This document shows, one piece after another, positions 1 through 7,772 of a stretch of 64,000 bases of DNA. The first letter of the stretch is position 1. Every line of letters starts with the position of its first letter. The notes under the pieces were generated by a model. That model did no database searches and was not told where the DNA came from. It saw only the letters and a list, made by a program, of their open reading frames with translations. The stretch covers positions 186,001 through 250,000 of the forward strand of contig PBLG01000046.1 of assembly GCA_002722315.1 (NCBI GenBank). Direction: 5' to 3'. The stretch comes from Lysobacterales bacterium (lineage in GTDB: Bacteria > Pseudomonadota > Gammaproteobacteria > Xanthomonadales > Wenzhouxiangellaceae). The position numbers and the translations under genes were made by a program.

Positions 1-619
1 CAACCAGGGTGGCGGTAGCCTGGGGTCTCGCCAGGATCAGCGTTGCCCGCGGCTTGTGCGCGGCCAGTTCGATGGCCCGGTCCAGCAGCGGCTTGTATTC
101 GACGATTCGCCCGGGCTCGATGCCGCAGGACGCCGAGACGATCATCGTCGGCTGGGCGTCGTCGATGCGCTTGGCGAGCTCGGCCGAAGAGAAGCCGCCG
201 AACACCACCGAATGAACCGCGCCGATGCGTGCGCAGGCCAGCATCGCCATGGCCGCGGCCGGCACCATGGGCATGTAGACGATGACCCGGTCGCCCTTGT
301 TCACGCCGTGCGCGCGCAGGACGCCGGCAAGCAGGGCGACCCGGTCGCGCAGCTCGCGGTAAGACAGGCGCTCGATCGTGTCGGTGACCGGCGAGTCGTG
401 AATCAGCGCGATCTGCTCGCCGCGCCCGCCGTCCACGTGGCGATCCAGCGCGTTGTGGCAGGTGTTGAGCATGCCGCCGGCAAACCAGCGATCGAAGGGC
501 CCTTCGCCGCTCTGCAGTACGTTGTTCCACCGGCGCTCCCAGTCGATTGCATCCGCCGCCTCGGACCAGAAGTCTTCGGGATCGGAAAGCGAGCGATCGT
601 GAACCTGCCTGTAGCCCAT
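1..619 (-). CDS. prpE: Propionate-CoA ligase (PrpE-like), 5' part only
   Basis: Adenylate-forming enzyme that would activate propionate (or acetate) to its CoA thioester through an acyl-AMP intermediate in the cytoplasm. Only the first 206 codons are present; the gene runs off the left edge. The start is the ATG at 617-619 (minus strand). The N-terminus has the acetyl/propionyl-CoA synthetase opening (SLSDPEDFW near residue 12, then FDRWFAGG and NTCHNALDRH), followed by a conserved YMPMVPAAAMAMLAC stretch and VVFGGFS. The NTCHNALDRH context resembles PrpE more than Acs, but the catalytic P-loop and C-terminal domain lie outside the window, so acetyl-CoA synthetase remains possible. Confidence 0.8.
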   Translation of the reverse strand, partial: MGYRQVHDRSLSDPEDFWSEAADAIDWERRWNNVLQSGEGPFDRWFAGGMLNTCHNALDRHVDGGRGEQIALIHDSPVTDTIERLSYRELRDRVALLAGVLRAHGVNKGDRVIVYMPMVPAAAMAMLACARIGAVHSVVFGGFSSAELAKRIDDAQPTMIVSASCGIEPGRIVEYKPLLDRAIELAAHKPRATLILARPQATATLV

Positions 620-775
620 GCGTATCCTCCGGCCCGCCCGCTACGCGAGTCTGTCGATCTGGCGTCGTAATTCGAAACCTCGAATCCGAGTCTTGCACGA
701 GTCATACGCGCCGGCCATTCGACTTTGATCGAATGGCGGCCAGGGTCAATGCTGTCGAGTCAAGGATTGGCTCTT

Positions 776-845
776 GGTAGGCGCCTGCTTGCAGGCGAAC
801 AAAACCCGGCCGCCGTAGCCATTCGCCTGCAAGCAGGCTCCTGCA
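776..845. repeat. REP-like palindromic repeat pair between prpE and hypE
   Basis: Two inverted copies of one unit built on the core GCCTGCTTGCAGGCGAA (reverse form TTCGCCTGCAAGCAGGC) lie at about 776-799 and 822-845, separated by 22 bases. Each unit is itself palindromic (CCTGCTTGCAGG), and the pair can fold as a longer hairpin. This is the architecture of paired REP/BIME elements in Pseudomonas and Xanthomonas relatives. The surrounding 620-913 stretch contains no supported gene. The pair lies downstream of hypE and upstream of prpE, so it could act as a transcript-end stabiliser for hypE. Confidence 0.7.
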
Positions 846-913
846 AAACACAGCGTTGCGGCCAAGCGCTTTTCGACGAGACCTATTCCTGTTCGTCCAG
901 TCGATCGCCGATT

Positions 914-1939
914 TCAGCAGATCCGGGGCAGCGGATCGTCTTCCAGTTCGTCGATCAGGCGCTGGCCGCCGAGTCCCGTGGTCAGCATGACGGGACCCGG
1001 GGCATCGCCCACGGTTCCGATGACCGCTGCATCCGGCGCGACGCCGGAAAGCCGGAGCTCGGCGACCGCATCGTCGGCCTGGTCGGCGGCGATCACGGCC
1101 ACGACCCGGCCCTCGCAGGCCAGGTAGAGCGGGTCGTAGCCCAGCAGTTCGCAGACCGCCGAGACCGGCTCGCTGAGTGGAATTGCCTCCTCCGCCAGCG
1201 CGATGCTCAGGCCGGTCTCGCGCGCCAGGTCCAGCGCAACCGTGGCCAGGCCGCCGCGCGTGGGGTCGCGCATGAAGCGCAGGCCGGGGCGCTTGAGCAG
1301 CATTTCGGTGATCGGCAGCACGCTGGCCGAGTCCGATTTAAGGTCGCCGCGCAGGCCATATTCCTCGCGCGCCAGCAATACGGCGGTGCCGTGGTCGCCG
1401 ACGCTTCCGGAGACGATGATGCGGTCGCCCGGCTGCACCGTTTGCTGGCCCAGCGCGAGGTCGTGCGGTATCGCCCCCAGTCCCGTAGTGGCCAGGTAGA
1501 CGCCGCCGCACTCGCCGCGCGCCAGTACCTTGGTATCGCCGGCCACGATCTTGACGCCGGCCTCCTGGGCCGCGGCGGCGAGTGCATCGACGATTCGTTC
1601 CAGCAGCTTGATTTCGGTGCCTTCCTCGATGAAGGCGTTGAGCGTCAGGTACATCGGCACCGCGCCGGCCACGGCCAGGTCGTTGACCGTTCCGTGAATG
1701 GCCAGCGAGCCGATGTTGCCGCCCGGGAACTCCAGCGGATCCACGGTGAAACCGTCTGTGGTCATCATCAGCCGCACGCCCTGCGGCACGTCGACCGGTG
1801 CGGCGTCCACGCTGGTGTCCAGGCCATTGGCGCCCAGTCGCGTCGCGAACAGGGCGTCGATCAGTTCGCGCATGTAGCGCCCGCCGTTGCCGTGTGCGAG
1901 GCGAACGTGCTTGTCGAGTTTCGGAGGAGTGTTTTTCAT
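914..1939 (-). CDS. hypE: Hydrogenase maturation protein HypE (carbamoyl dehydratase)
   Basis: HypE takes a carbamoyl group from HypF onto its C-terminal cysteine, dehydrates it with ATP to a thiocyanate, and passes cyanide to iron on HypC-HypD for the [NiFe]-hydrogenase active site. The 341-residue protein has the family length. The N-terminal HGNGG motif (about residues 16-20), the AIR-synthase-like fold segments (MTTDGFTVDP, GDTKVL) and the diagnostic C-terminus PRIC with Cys341 are all visible. It is the last gene of the hyp cluster, 31 bases after hypF. No start ambiguity is apparent. Confidence 0.96.
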   Translation of the reverse strand: MKNTPPKLDKHVRLAHGNGGRYMRELIDALFATRLGANGLDTSVDAAPVDVPQGVRLMMTTDGFTVDPLEFPGGNIGSLAIHGTVNDLAVAGAVPMYLTLNAFIEEGTEIKLLERIVDALAAAAQEAGVKIVAGDTKVLARGECGGVYLATTGLGAIPHDLALGQQTVQPGDRIIVSGSVGDHGTAVLLAREEYGLRGDLKSDSASVLPITEMLLKRPGLRFMRDPTRGGLATVALDLARETGLSIALAEEAIPLSEPVSAVCELLGYDPLYLACEGRVVAVIAADQADDAVAELRLSGVAPDAAVIGTVGDAPGPVMLTTGLGGQRLIDELEDDPLPRIC

Positions 1940-1970
1940 TTAAAAACCTTTTATATTCAGCAAATCAGCG

Positions 1971-4271
1971 TTATTTTTGAAGGTCATTTCCAGAATTGTT
2001 TCCGGACGCGGCCGCCTCGATGATCTGGCCGTAGCTGATCCCGGCGTCGTTGACAGGAACCTTGCTCGGCAGGCAGGTCGTCATCCCGCGGCGCGCGACC
2101 TGTTCGATCGCGATACTCGAAAGCAGTGCGTTCTGGAACACGCCACCGGTCAGTCCCACGTGCCGGAAGGCGTGCCTCGGCGAGAGGGTGTCGATGACGG
2201 CGCCCACCAGTTCGCCCATGGCCAGATGAAAGCCCAAGGCGCGATCGGCCCGCCGGGTCGACCCATCGGCCATCCAGGCCATCAGCGGCGACCAGTCGGC
2301 CCTGAGGATGCCGTCTTCGTCTTCGCCTTCGCGCAGTGCCAGCGCCGGGGCGTCGAGCCGACGACCGCGGCCCGCGAGCGCTTCCAGCCAGCCCGGACCC
2401 TGGCCCTCGAAGCTGGCCTCGTCGGCGACGCCGGCCAGCGCGGCGGCGCCGTCGAAAAGCCGGCCCGCGGCGCTGGTCCAGGGGCTGGCCAGGCCGGACG
2501 ACCAGGCGCGCTTCAGCAGCGGATCGACATTGGGCGCGGCGGCCCAGTCGAAACCCCCGTGCCACGACAGGGACAACGCGGTCCGCCAGGGCTGCCGGAT
2601 CACCTTGTCGCCGCCGGGCAGGCGAAACGGCCTCAGCGATGCAACCCGCTGCCAGCGTCCGGGACGGCCGTACAGAACCTCGCCGCCCCACAGCGTGGCG
2701 TCGCGCCCGTAACCGACCCCGTCCCAGGCGAACAGCAGGATGTCGTTGTTCACCAGTCCGAACTCTCCGGCCAGGGCCGAGGCGTGGGCTTCGTGGTGAA
2801 ACACCCGGCTCAGCGGTAGGCCGGTGTCGCGCGCCCAGCGGCTGTTCGGGAAATCCGGGTGGGCGTCGCAGGCCAGCCGCTCGGCCTTGACCCCGTAGAG
2901 CGCCTGCAGGTCTTCGACCACCTGGCCGAAGACCTCGACCGCACGCGGACTGTCGAGCTCGCCTATGTGGGGCGAGATCACGACGCGATCGCGCCAGCCG
3001 AGCGCGACCGTGTTTTTCAGAAAGGCGCCGACGGCGAGCGTGGGTGAATCGAGCGAAATCGGCAGGTCCAGTTCCAGCGGTGCGTTGCCGCGGCCCAGCC
3101 GGATCGGGCGCATGCGCCCGCTGTTGAAACGCCAGACCGGGTCGTCGGCAGGTCGCTGGATGGGTCGATTGTGATGCAGGAACGCATCGGCGATGCCTGT
3201 CAATCGCTCCTCGGCCTGGGACGGATCCGTCAGGACCGGCTCGCCGCTGAGGTTGCCCGAGGTAGCGACCACGGGCCGGCCCAGCCCGCCGAGCAGGAGA
3301 TGGTGCAGCGGGCTGTAGGGCAGCATCAGGCCGACCTCGACGAGTCCCGGCGCGACGCCCGGGGCCAGACCGCCGTTGTCGCGGTGACTCTCGCGCAACC
3401 GGGCCAGCACGATCGGGCGTTCGGGATCGGCAAGGCGCTCCGCCACCGCCGGTTCCAGCTCGGCGATAGCGCGCGCGGCATCGAGGCCGTCGTCGCCGGT
3501 CATGGGGACCATCACGGCAAGCGGCTTGTGCGGGCGTCGCTTGCGCCGGCGAAGCGAGGCCACCGCCCGTTCGTTACCGGCGTCGCAGACCAGGTGGTAT
3601 CCGCCGACGCCGCGCACCGCGACGACCTGTCCGCCGTCTATCGCCCCAATGGCCGCCGCCAGCGCTTCTTCGTTGTCGTCCAGCGTTCGTGGTCCCGAGC
3701 GAAAGCGAAGCGACGGACCGCATGCCGGGCAGGCCAGCGGCTGGGCGTGAAAGCGGCGATCGAGCGGGTCGGTGTACTCGGATCGGCAATCCGGGCAAAG
3801 CGGAAAATCCTTCAGCGTCGTATTCGGGCGGTCGTAGGGCATCGCGCGAATGATCGTGTAGCGGGGCCCGCACTGGGTGCAGTTGATGAACGGATAGCGG
3901 TAGCGCCGCTCGGCCGGGTCGCTCATCTCGGCCAGGCAGTCGTCGCACAGGAACTGGTCCGGGGGCACGTGGATTTCGGGCTCGGCGCCGGCCTGGCTGG
4001 GGCGAATCTCGAACGCGTCCATGGGGTCGGCGTCGATCGCGGCGTCGGCGACGATTTCCGGGCGCGCCAGCGGCGGCGCGCGCTCGATCAGGCCGCGCGC
4101 AAAGCCGTCCAGCCGGTCCAGGTCCCCCTGAACCTCGACTTCGACCACGCCGGAGGCGTTGTATACCCAGCCCGAAAGCTCGAACTCGTGCGCCAGGCGG
4201 TAGACGAACGGCCGAAAGCCGACGCCCTGGACGCGCCCGGCGATCGTGATACGCCGCCCGCGCACACTCAC
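1971..4271 (-). CDS. hypF: Carbamoyltransferase HypF
   Basis: HypF converts carbamoyl phosphate and ATP to carbamoyl-adenylate and loads HypE, supplying the cyanide ligands of [NiFe]-hydrogenase. An acylphosphatase domain opens the protein (ITIAGRVQGVGFRPFVYRLA, about residues 8-27). Two C-x2-C zinc-finger pairs follow (CDDC/CTQC and CPDC/CPAC), then a YrdC-like domain and a Kae1-like domain with HHEAHASA. I chose GTG at 4271 because it overlaps the hypX stop by 4 bases (GTGA) and gives 766 residues, the usual HypF length. An upstream ATG at 4340 would add 23 unconserved residues. Translational coupling to hypX is likely. Confidence 0.96.
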   Translation of the reverse strand: MSVRGRRITIAGRVQGVGFRPFVYRLAHEFELSGWVYNASGVVEVEVQGDLDRLDGFARGLIERAPPLARPEIVADAAIDADPMDAFEIRPSQAGAEPEIHVPPDQFLCDDCLAEMSDPAERRYRYPFINCTQCGPRYTIIRAMPYDRPNTTLKDFPLCPDCRSEYTDPLDRRFHAQPLACPACGPSLRFRSGPRTLDDNEEALAAAIGAIDGGQVVAVRGVGGYHLVCDAGNERAVASLRRRKRRPHKPLAVMVPMTGDDGLDAARAIAELEPAVAERLADPERPIVLARLRESHRDNGGLAPGVAPGLVEVGLMLPYSPLHHLLLGGLGRPVVATSGNLSGEPVLTDPSQAEERLTGIADAFLHHNRPIQRPADDPVWRFNSGRMRPIRLGRGNAPLELDLPISLDSPTLAVGAFLKNTVALGWRDRVVISPHIGELDSPRAVEVFGQVVEDLQALYGVKAERLACDAHPDFPNSRWARDTGLPLSRVFHHEAHASALAGEFGLVNNDILLFAWDGVGYGRDATLWGGEVLYGRPGRWQRVASLRPFRLPGGDKVIRQPWRTALSLSWHGGFDWAAAPNVDPLLKRAWSSGLASPWTSAAGRLFDGAAALAGVADEASFEGQGPGWLEALAGRGRRLDAPALALREGEDEDGILRADWSPLMAWMADGSTRRADRALGFHLAMGELVGAVIDTLSPRHAFRHVGLTGGVFQNALLSSIAIEQVARRGMTTCLPSKVPVNDAGISYGQIIEAAASGNNSGNDLQK

Positions 4272-5992
4272 CGGTCGGGTTCCGTGCCGGCCTCGGCCCT
4301 GGCGATGCTGCGGTGACGGGCCAGGTGCAGCGGCGTCCATGCGTGCGGGGTTCGGTGCACCAGGCGATAGCGCGCGACGTGGTAGGACGGATCGAAACCG
4401 AAGAAATTGAGGTGCATTCGGTCCAGTTCCGCCTTCCTGTAGCTGGCCAGCGCCCGGAGCGCTTCGTCGGCGGCGCGCGCTTTGGACTTCGCGTCGATTT
4501 CTTCGTGCCAGTCGTCCAGGGCCAGTGCGCGTGCTCGGCGGGCCACGAATTCGTCGAATTCGGCTGTGCGATTCGGGCCCACCGCATCGACCAGGCCGAG
4601 CTGCTGCGCGCGATCGGCGAGCATCGGAAGCCGATGACCCATGACCTGCTCGACACCGCTTTCCCCGACCCGCCTGGGCAGCAGGTAGGTCCAGTACTCG
4701 GAGCCATACAGGTTGCCCATGTTCTTGTAGTGCGGATTCAGCACGATGCCGTCGCGGGCCCAGACGCGGTCGGCCGCAAGCGCGAGGAAAACGCCTCCGG
4801 CCGCCGCGTTGCCGGCCATCGCGCTGACCGTGAGATGACTGGTGGTGTCGATGACGGCCTCGGCCAGGTCGTCCATGGCGTTGATGTTGCGCCAGGATTC
4901 GTCGGCCGGGCTTTCGGCTGCTTCGATGCTGTTGAGATCCATTCCGTTGGACCAGAAATCCCGGCCGCCGGTCAGCACGATCACGCGGGTGGGGCGAGCG
5001 GCCGCGTATCGCCAGGCCGCGAGCAGGGCCTCGCAGTCGCGGGTGCTCATGGCGCCGTTGTAGAAGTCGAACGCGAGCATCCCGACATCGCCGTGCTCGA
5101 CGTATCGGATCGGCCCGCGCCGGGTTTCGCGCTCGGTCCAGTCAGGCGGAATCTCTTCCAGTGCGTCGGCCGCATCGCCCAGGACGTCGACGGCCGGGCG
5201 CTTGAAGTCCTTGCCTGCCGGGTCCCTGATGTGACCGATCCAGACCGCGCCGTCGGCGGTCGCCCTGCAGACCGCTCCACCCGAGCGCGCCAGCAGGTCG
5301 CCGGGCGGTCCGGAAAGCTCGTTCTCGGGGCGGGCGTCGAAAAGCCTGAACTCGCGATCGGCCGTCACGGCTTCGATCACGTCGACAACCCCGGGCTGGC
5401 CGTCGGCACTGTTGATCTTGCGCAGCACCGTCTCGGTATCGTCGCGGGTCCAGTCGATGCGGCGCAGATCGCCCGGCACTGCATCGCGCCATCGGTCCTC
5501 GACGGGGGCGTCCCCGCCATCCCCTGCCGGCCTCGGGTCCTTGTCGAGGCGCTCGAGCGCTTCGAACAACGCCTGCACCGCGGCTTCGGTGACTTCCAGC
5601 CGGTACAGGCTGCTCTTGCGCGCGGGTCTCATCGCGAACCCGCGGGAGGCCAGTACCGGCCCGCCGTCGAGTTCGGCGGTGGCCAGGATGATGCTTACGC
5701 CCCAGGTCTCCGGTGCGTCCAGCACGGCCCAGTCCAGCGCATTGGGGCCCCGGTCGCCGGGCGGCCCCGGGTGCACGATCAGGCAGGGCACGGCCTGCCA
5801 GACGTCGTCGGGGATCCTGCGCTTGAGAAACGGCGCGACGACCGCGTCGGGCTCGAACAACGCGACCGCCTCTCGCGTGACCTCGTCGCTGATGTCGAGT
5901 TCGACCGACACTTCATGGCCGGCGCGCTCGAGCTCGGCGAACACGCGCTGGCTCAGGGAATTGAATGCATGGCAGAGGATCAGGATGCGCAT
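4268..5992 (-). CDS. hypX: Hydrogenase maturation factor HypX (formyl-THF-dependent CO donor)
   Basis: HypX-family proteins make the CO ligand of [NiFe]-hydrogenase from a formyl group carried by folate and CoA, allowing maturation in oxygen. The 574-residue protein has both expected halves. The N-terminal part is a formyltransferase-like domain (MRILILCHAFNS at the start, then HPGPPGDRGPNALDW around residues 73-87). From about residue 270 a crotonase/enoyl-CoA-hydratase domain follows (GMDLNSIEAAES, AGNAAAGGVFLALAAD). It sits between hypD and hypF, which supports the role over a generic formyltransferase. It is separated from hypD by a repeat-filled gap. Confidence 0.93.
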   Translation of the reverse strand: MRILILCHAFNSLSQRVFAELERAGHEVSVELDISDEVTREAVALFEPDAVVAPFLKRRIPDDVWQAVPCLIVHPGPPGDRGPNALDWAVLDAPETWGVSIILATAELDGGPVLASRGFAMRPARKSSLYRLEVTEAAVQALFEALERLDKDPRPAGDGGDAPVEDRWRDAVPGDLRRIDWTRDDTETVLRKINSADGQPGVVDVIEAVTADREFRLFDARPENELSGPPGDLLARSGGAVCRATADGAVWIGHIRDPAGKDFKRPAVDVLGDAADALEEIPPDWTERETRRGPIRYVEHGDVGMLAFDFYNGAMSTRDCEALLAAWRYAAARPTRVIVLTGGRDFWSNGMDLNSIEAAESPADESWRNINAMDDLAEAVIDTTSHLTVSAMAGNAAAGGVFLALAADRVWARDGIVLNPHYKNMGNLYGSEYWTYLLPRRVGESGVEQVMGHRLPMLADRAQQLGLVDAVGPNRTAEFDEFVARRARALALDDWHEEIDAKSKARAADEALRALASYRKAELDRMHLNFFGFDPSYHVARYRLVHRTPHAWTPLHLARHRSIARAEAGTEPDR

Positions 5993-6294
5993 TTGTTATG
6001 TGGCCGCAGGTTGACGCAGATAAGTCTTGGTTAAAAAGCAAGTTCTGAAAAAGAAGGACACGAAGAGCGCGAAGGTGGGCACGAAGTACACGAAGAAACG
6101 CAAAAGCAATCTGTAGCTCGTTTCGAGGCGCGATGTGAATCCATAAGGCCTTTGAGGACTCACGATCATCGTCACGAGATCCCGGATATCGCAGGCCGGC
6201 GATTCCGGGATGACGGCTGGTTTATCTTCTTTTGCCTTCTCTCTTTGTGTCCTTAGTCCCTACCTTCGTGCTCTTCGTGCAAAGCTTTTGAATT
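5993..6294. repeat. 302-bp repeat-filled gap splitting the hyp operon
   Basis: No gene is supported between hypX and hypD. Near both ends lie imperfect inverted arms rich in the unit CACGAAG (about 6050-6108) and its complement CTTCGTG (about 6222-6287). Between them is a 33-base imperfect palindrome at 6179-6211 (ATCCCGGATATCGC / GCGATTCCGGGAT), resembling the GATTCCGGGATGACGG class of dispersed bacterial repeat. A short segment at about 6003-6024 (GGCCGCAGGTTGACGCAGAT) looks like one degenerate arm of the repeat found between the metH halves at 62188-62307. The content looks like nested dispersed repeats. Confidence 0.6.
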
Positions 6295-7422
6295 TCAACC
6301 GGCCTTGGCATATCGTCTGTATCGATAATAGGCCGCGCAGGCGCCTTCGTCGGAGACCATGCACGAGCCGATCGGATTGCGCGGCGTGCACACGGTGCCG
6401 AAGATCTCGCAGTCGGTCGGTTTCTTGACGCCGCGGATCACCGCCGGGCACTGGCAGGCCGCATTCTCGCGCACGTCCAGTTCGACCATTTCGAAGCGTT
6501 TCTCGGCATCGAAGCGCTGGTATTCACGCTTGATCCGAAGTCCGGAGTAGGGCACGTGGCCGAGTCCCCGCCAGGCGAAATCCGGCCGGAGTTCGAGCAC
6601 GTCAGCCACCAGCGCCTTGGCCTTTTCGTTGCCGTCGCGCGAGACGCCGCGCAGGAACTGGTTTTCGACCTCGGCCCGTCCTTCGTTCATCTGGCGGATC
6701 AGCATCCGGATCGAGGCCAGTACGTCCAGCGGCTCGAATCCGGCGATGACTACCGGTCGCTGGTACTCGGCGGCGAAGAACTCGTACGGGGCCGACCCGA
6801 TGATCGTGCTGACGTGCGAGGGGCCGAGGAATCCGTCCACCCGGACCTGGCCGAGGCGGCGCACTTCCGGGGAATCGAGGATCGACTGGATCGCCGACGG
6901 CGTGAGCACGTGGTTGCAGAACACGCTGAAGTTGGGCAGGTCCATGGCGGCAGCCTGCTTGATCGCCAGCGCGGTCGGCGGCGTCGTGGTTTCGAACCCT
7001 ATGGCAAACAACACCACTTCGCGGTCGGGATTGGCGCGCGCCAGCTCCAGCGCTTCGACCGCGGATTGAACTACGCGGACATCCTTGCCCTGAGCGCGTG
7101 CGTTGAGCAGGCTGTTTCGGCGCGAGGCCGGCACGCGCAGCATGTCGCCATAGCTGGCCAGGATCACGTTCTCGTCGCCGGCCAGCGCAATCGCCATGTC
7201 CAGCCTCGAGACCGGCAGCACGCAGACCGGGCAGCCGGGGCCGTGCACCAGCTTTACGTTGTCGGGCAGCAGGTCGGGAATACCGTGTCGGAACACGGCG
7301 TGGGTATGACCACCGCAGAACTCCATCAAGTGGTAGTCGCGGTAGGCCTGGACTTCCTCGGCGATCAGCCGGCTCAGCGCATGCGCGGCGCGCCCGTCAC
7401 GAAACCCCTGGATATATCGCAT
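6295..7422 (-). CDS. hypD: Hydrogenase maturation protein HypD (Fe-S scaffold)
   Basis: HypD carries a [4Fe-4S] cluster and, with HypC, holds the iron while cyanide and CO ligands are assembled. The family signatures are present in order: FCGGHTHAVFRHG near residue 35, HGPGCPVCVLP near residue 63, and a cysteine-rich C-terminus (ACQCPAV, KPTDCEIFG, IGSCMVSDEGACAAYY). The ATG at 7422 gives 375 residues, matching the family. A longer reading frame upstream translates hypC out of frame and was discarded. The gene overlaps hypC by 26 bases, so the two are co-transcribed and probably translationally coupled. Confidence 0.97.
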   Translation of the reverse strand: MRYIQGFRDGRAAHALSRLIAEEVQAYRDYHLMEFCGGHTHAVFRHGIPDLLPDNVKLVHGPGCPVCVLPVSRLDMAIALAGDENVILASYGDMLRVPASRRNSLLNARAQGKDVRVVQSAVEALELARANPDREVVLFAIGFETTTPPTALAIKQAAAMDLPNFSVFCNHVLTPSAIQSILDSPEVRRLGQVRVDGFLGPSHVSTIIGSAPYEFFAAEYQRPVVIAGFEPLDVLASIRMLIRQMNEGRAEVENQFLRGVSRDGNEKAKALVADVLELRPDFAWRGLGHVPYSGLRIKREYQRFDAEKRFEMVELDVRENAACQCPAVIRGVKKPTDCEIFGTVCTPRNPIGSCMVSDEGACAAYYRYRRYAKAG

Positions 7423-7654
7423 CCGGCGACTCTCCCAGTTTTTCGGCCAGTTCGCGGAACAGCGCCAGCGACTTTTCGGCTTCCTCGACGTCCAGGCGCG
7501 TGATGGCATGGCCGACGTGGACGATGACGAAATCGCCGACTTCGACCCCGTCGAGCAGCGCCAGCGAGACCTTGCTGCGCACGCCGCCGACTTCGACTGT
7601 CGCCTGATCGAATTCGTGCAGTTCTTCAACCCGGGCGGGTACGGCAAGACACAT
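7397..7654 (-). CDS. hypC: Hydrogenase maturation chaperone HypC
   Basis: Small HypC/HupF-family chaperone that binds HypD and the hydrogenase large-subunit precursor and carries the Fe(CN)2CO unit. The start at 7654 gives the obligatory MCLAVPARV N-terminus, in which Cys2 is the iron and partner ligand. Upstream in-frame ATGs would bury that cysteine and are rejected. The protein is 85 residues, with a beta-barrel segment containing DGVEVGDFVIVHVGHAI. It is the first gene of the cluster and follows an FNR-type promoter. No hypA or hypB is visible in the window. Confidence 0.95.
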   Translation of the reverse strand: MCLAVPARVEELHEFDQATVEVGGVRSKVSLALLDGVEVGDFVIVHVGHAITRLDVEEAEKSLALFRELAEKLGESPDAIYPGVS

Positions 7655-7689
7655 CGGCGGAAGCTCCATGAGAACGATTTTCAGGGGTG

Positions 7690-7732
7690 AGTCTAACCGA
7701 ACGCATCCGGGGCCGGGCTTGAGCCAGATCAA
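7690..7732 (-). promoter_or_regulatory. FNR/ANR box with class II -10 element, upstream of hypC
   Basis: On the minus strand, 7732-7719 reads TTGATCTGGCTCAA, matching the FNR/ANR consensus TTGAT-N4-ATCAA at 9 of 10 positions. Twenty-three bases downstream is TAGACT (7695-7690), a 4/6 match to a -10 box. This puts the box centre close to -41.5, the class II activating position, with transcription predicted to start near 7684, about 30 bases before hypC. This is a pattern match only, but position, spacing and gene function agree. Confidence 0.65.
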
Positions 7733-7772
7733 TCGCGGGAAAGGGTGGCCCCGGGCAAGAAAGATACCCGGC

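Noticed and set aside
725-4316. Long plus-strand open frames across hypE and hypF
   Set aside because: They are opposite-strand shadows of high-GC coding sequence: no family motifs, and the minus-strand genes are unmistakable.
4272-4340. Longer HypF start at ATG 4340
   Set aside because: It would put 69 bases inside hypX and add 23 residues of low-complexity sequence; the GTG at 4271 overlaps the hypX stop by 4 bases and starts at the acylphosphatase domain.
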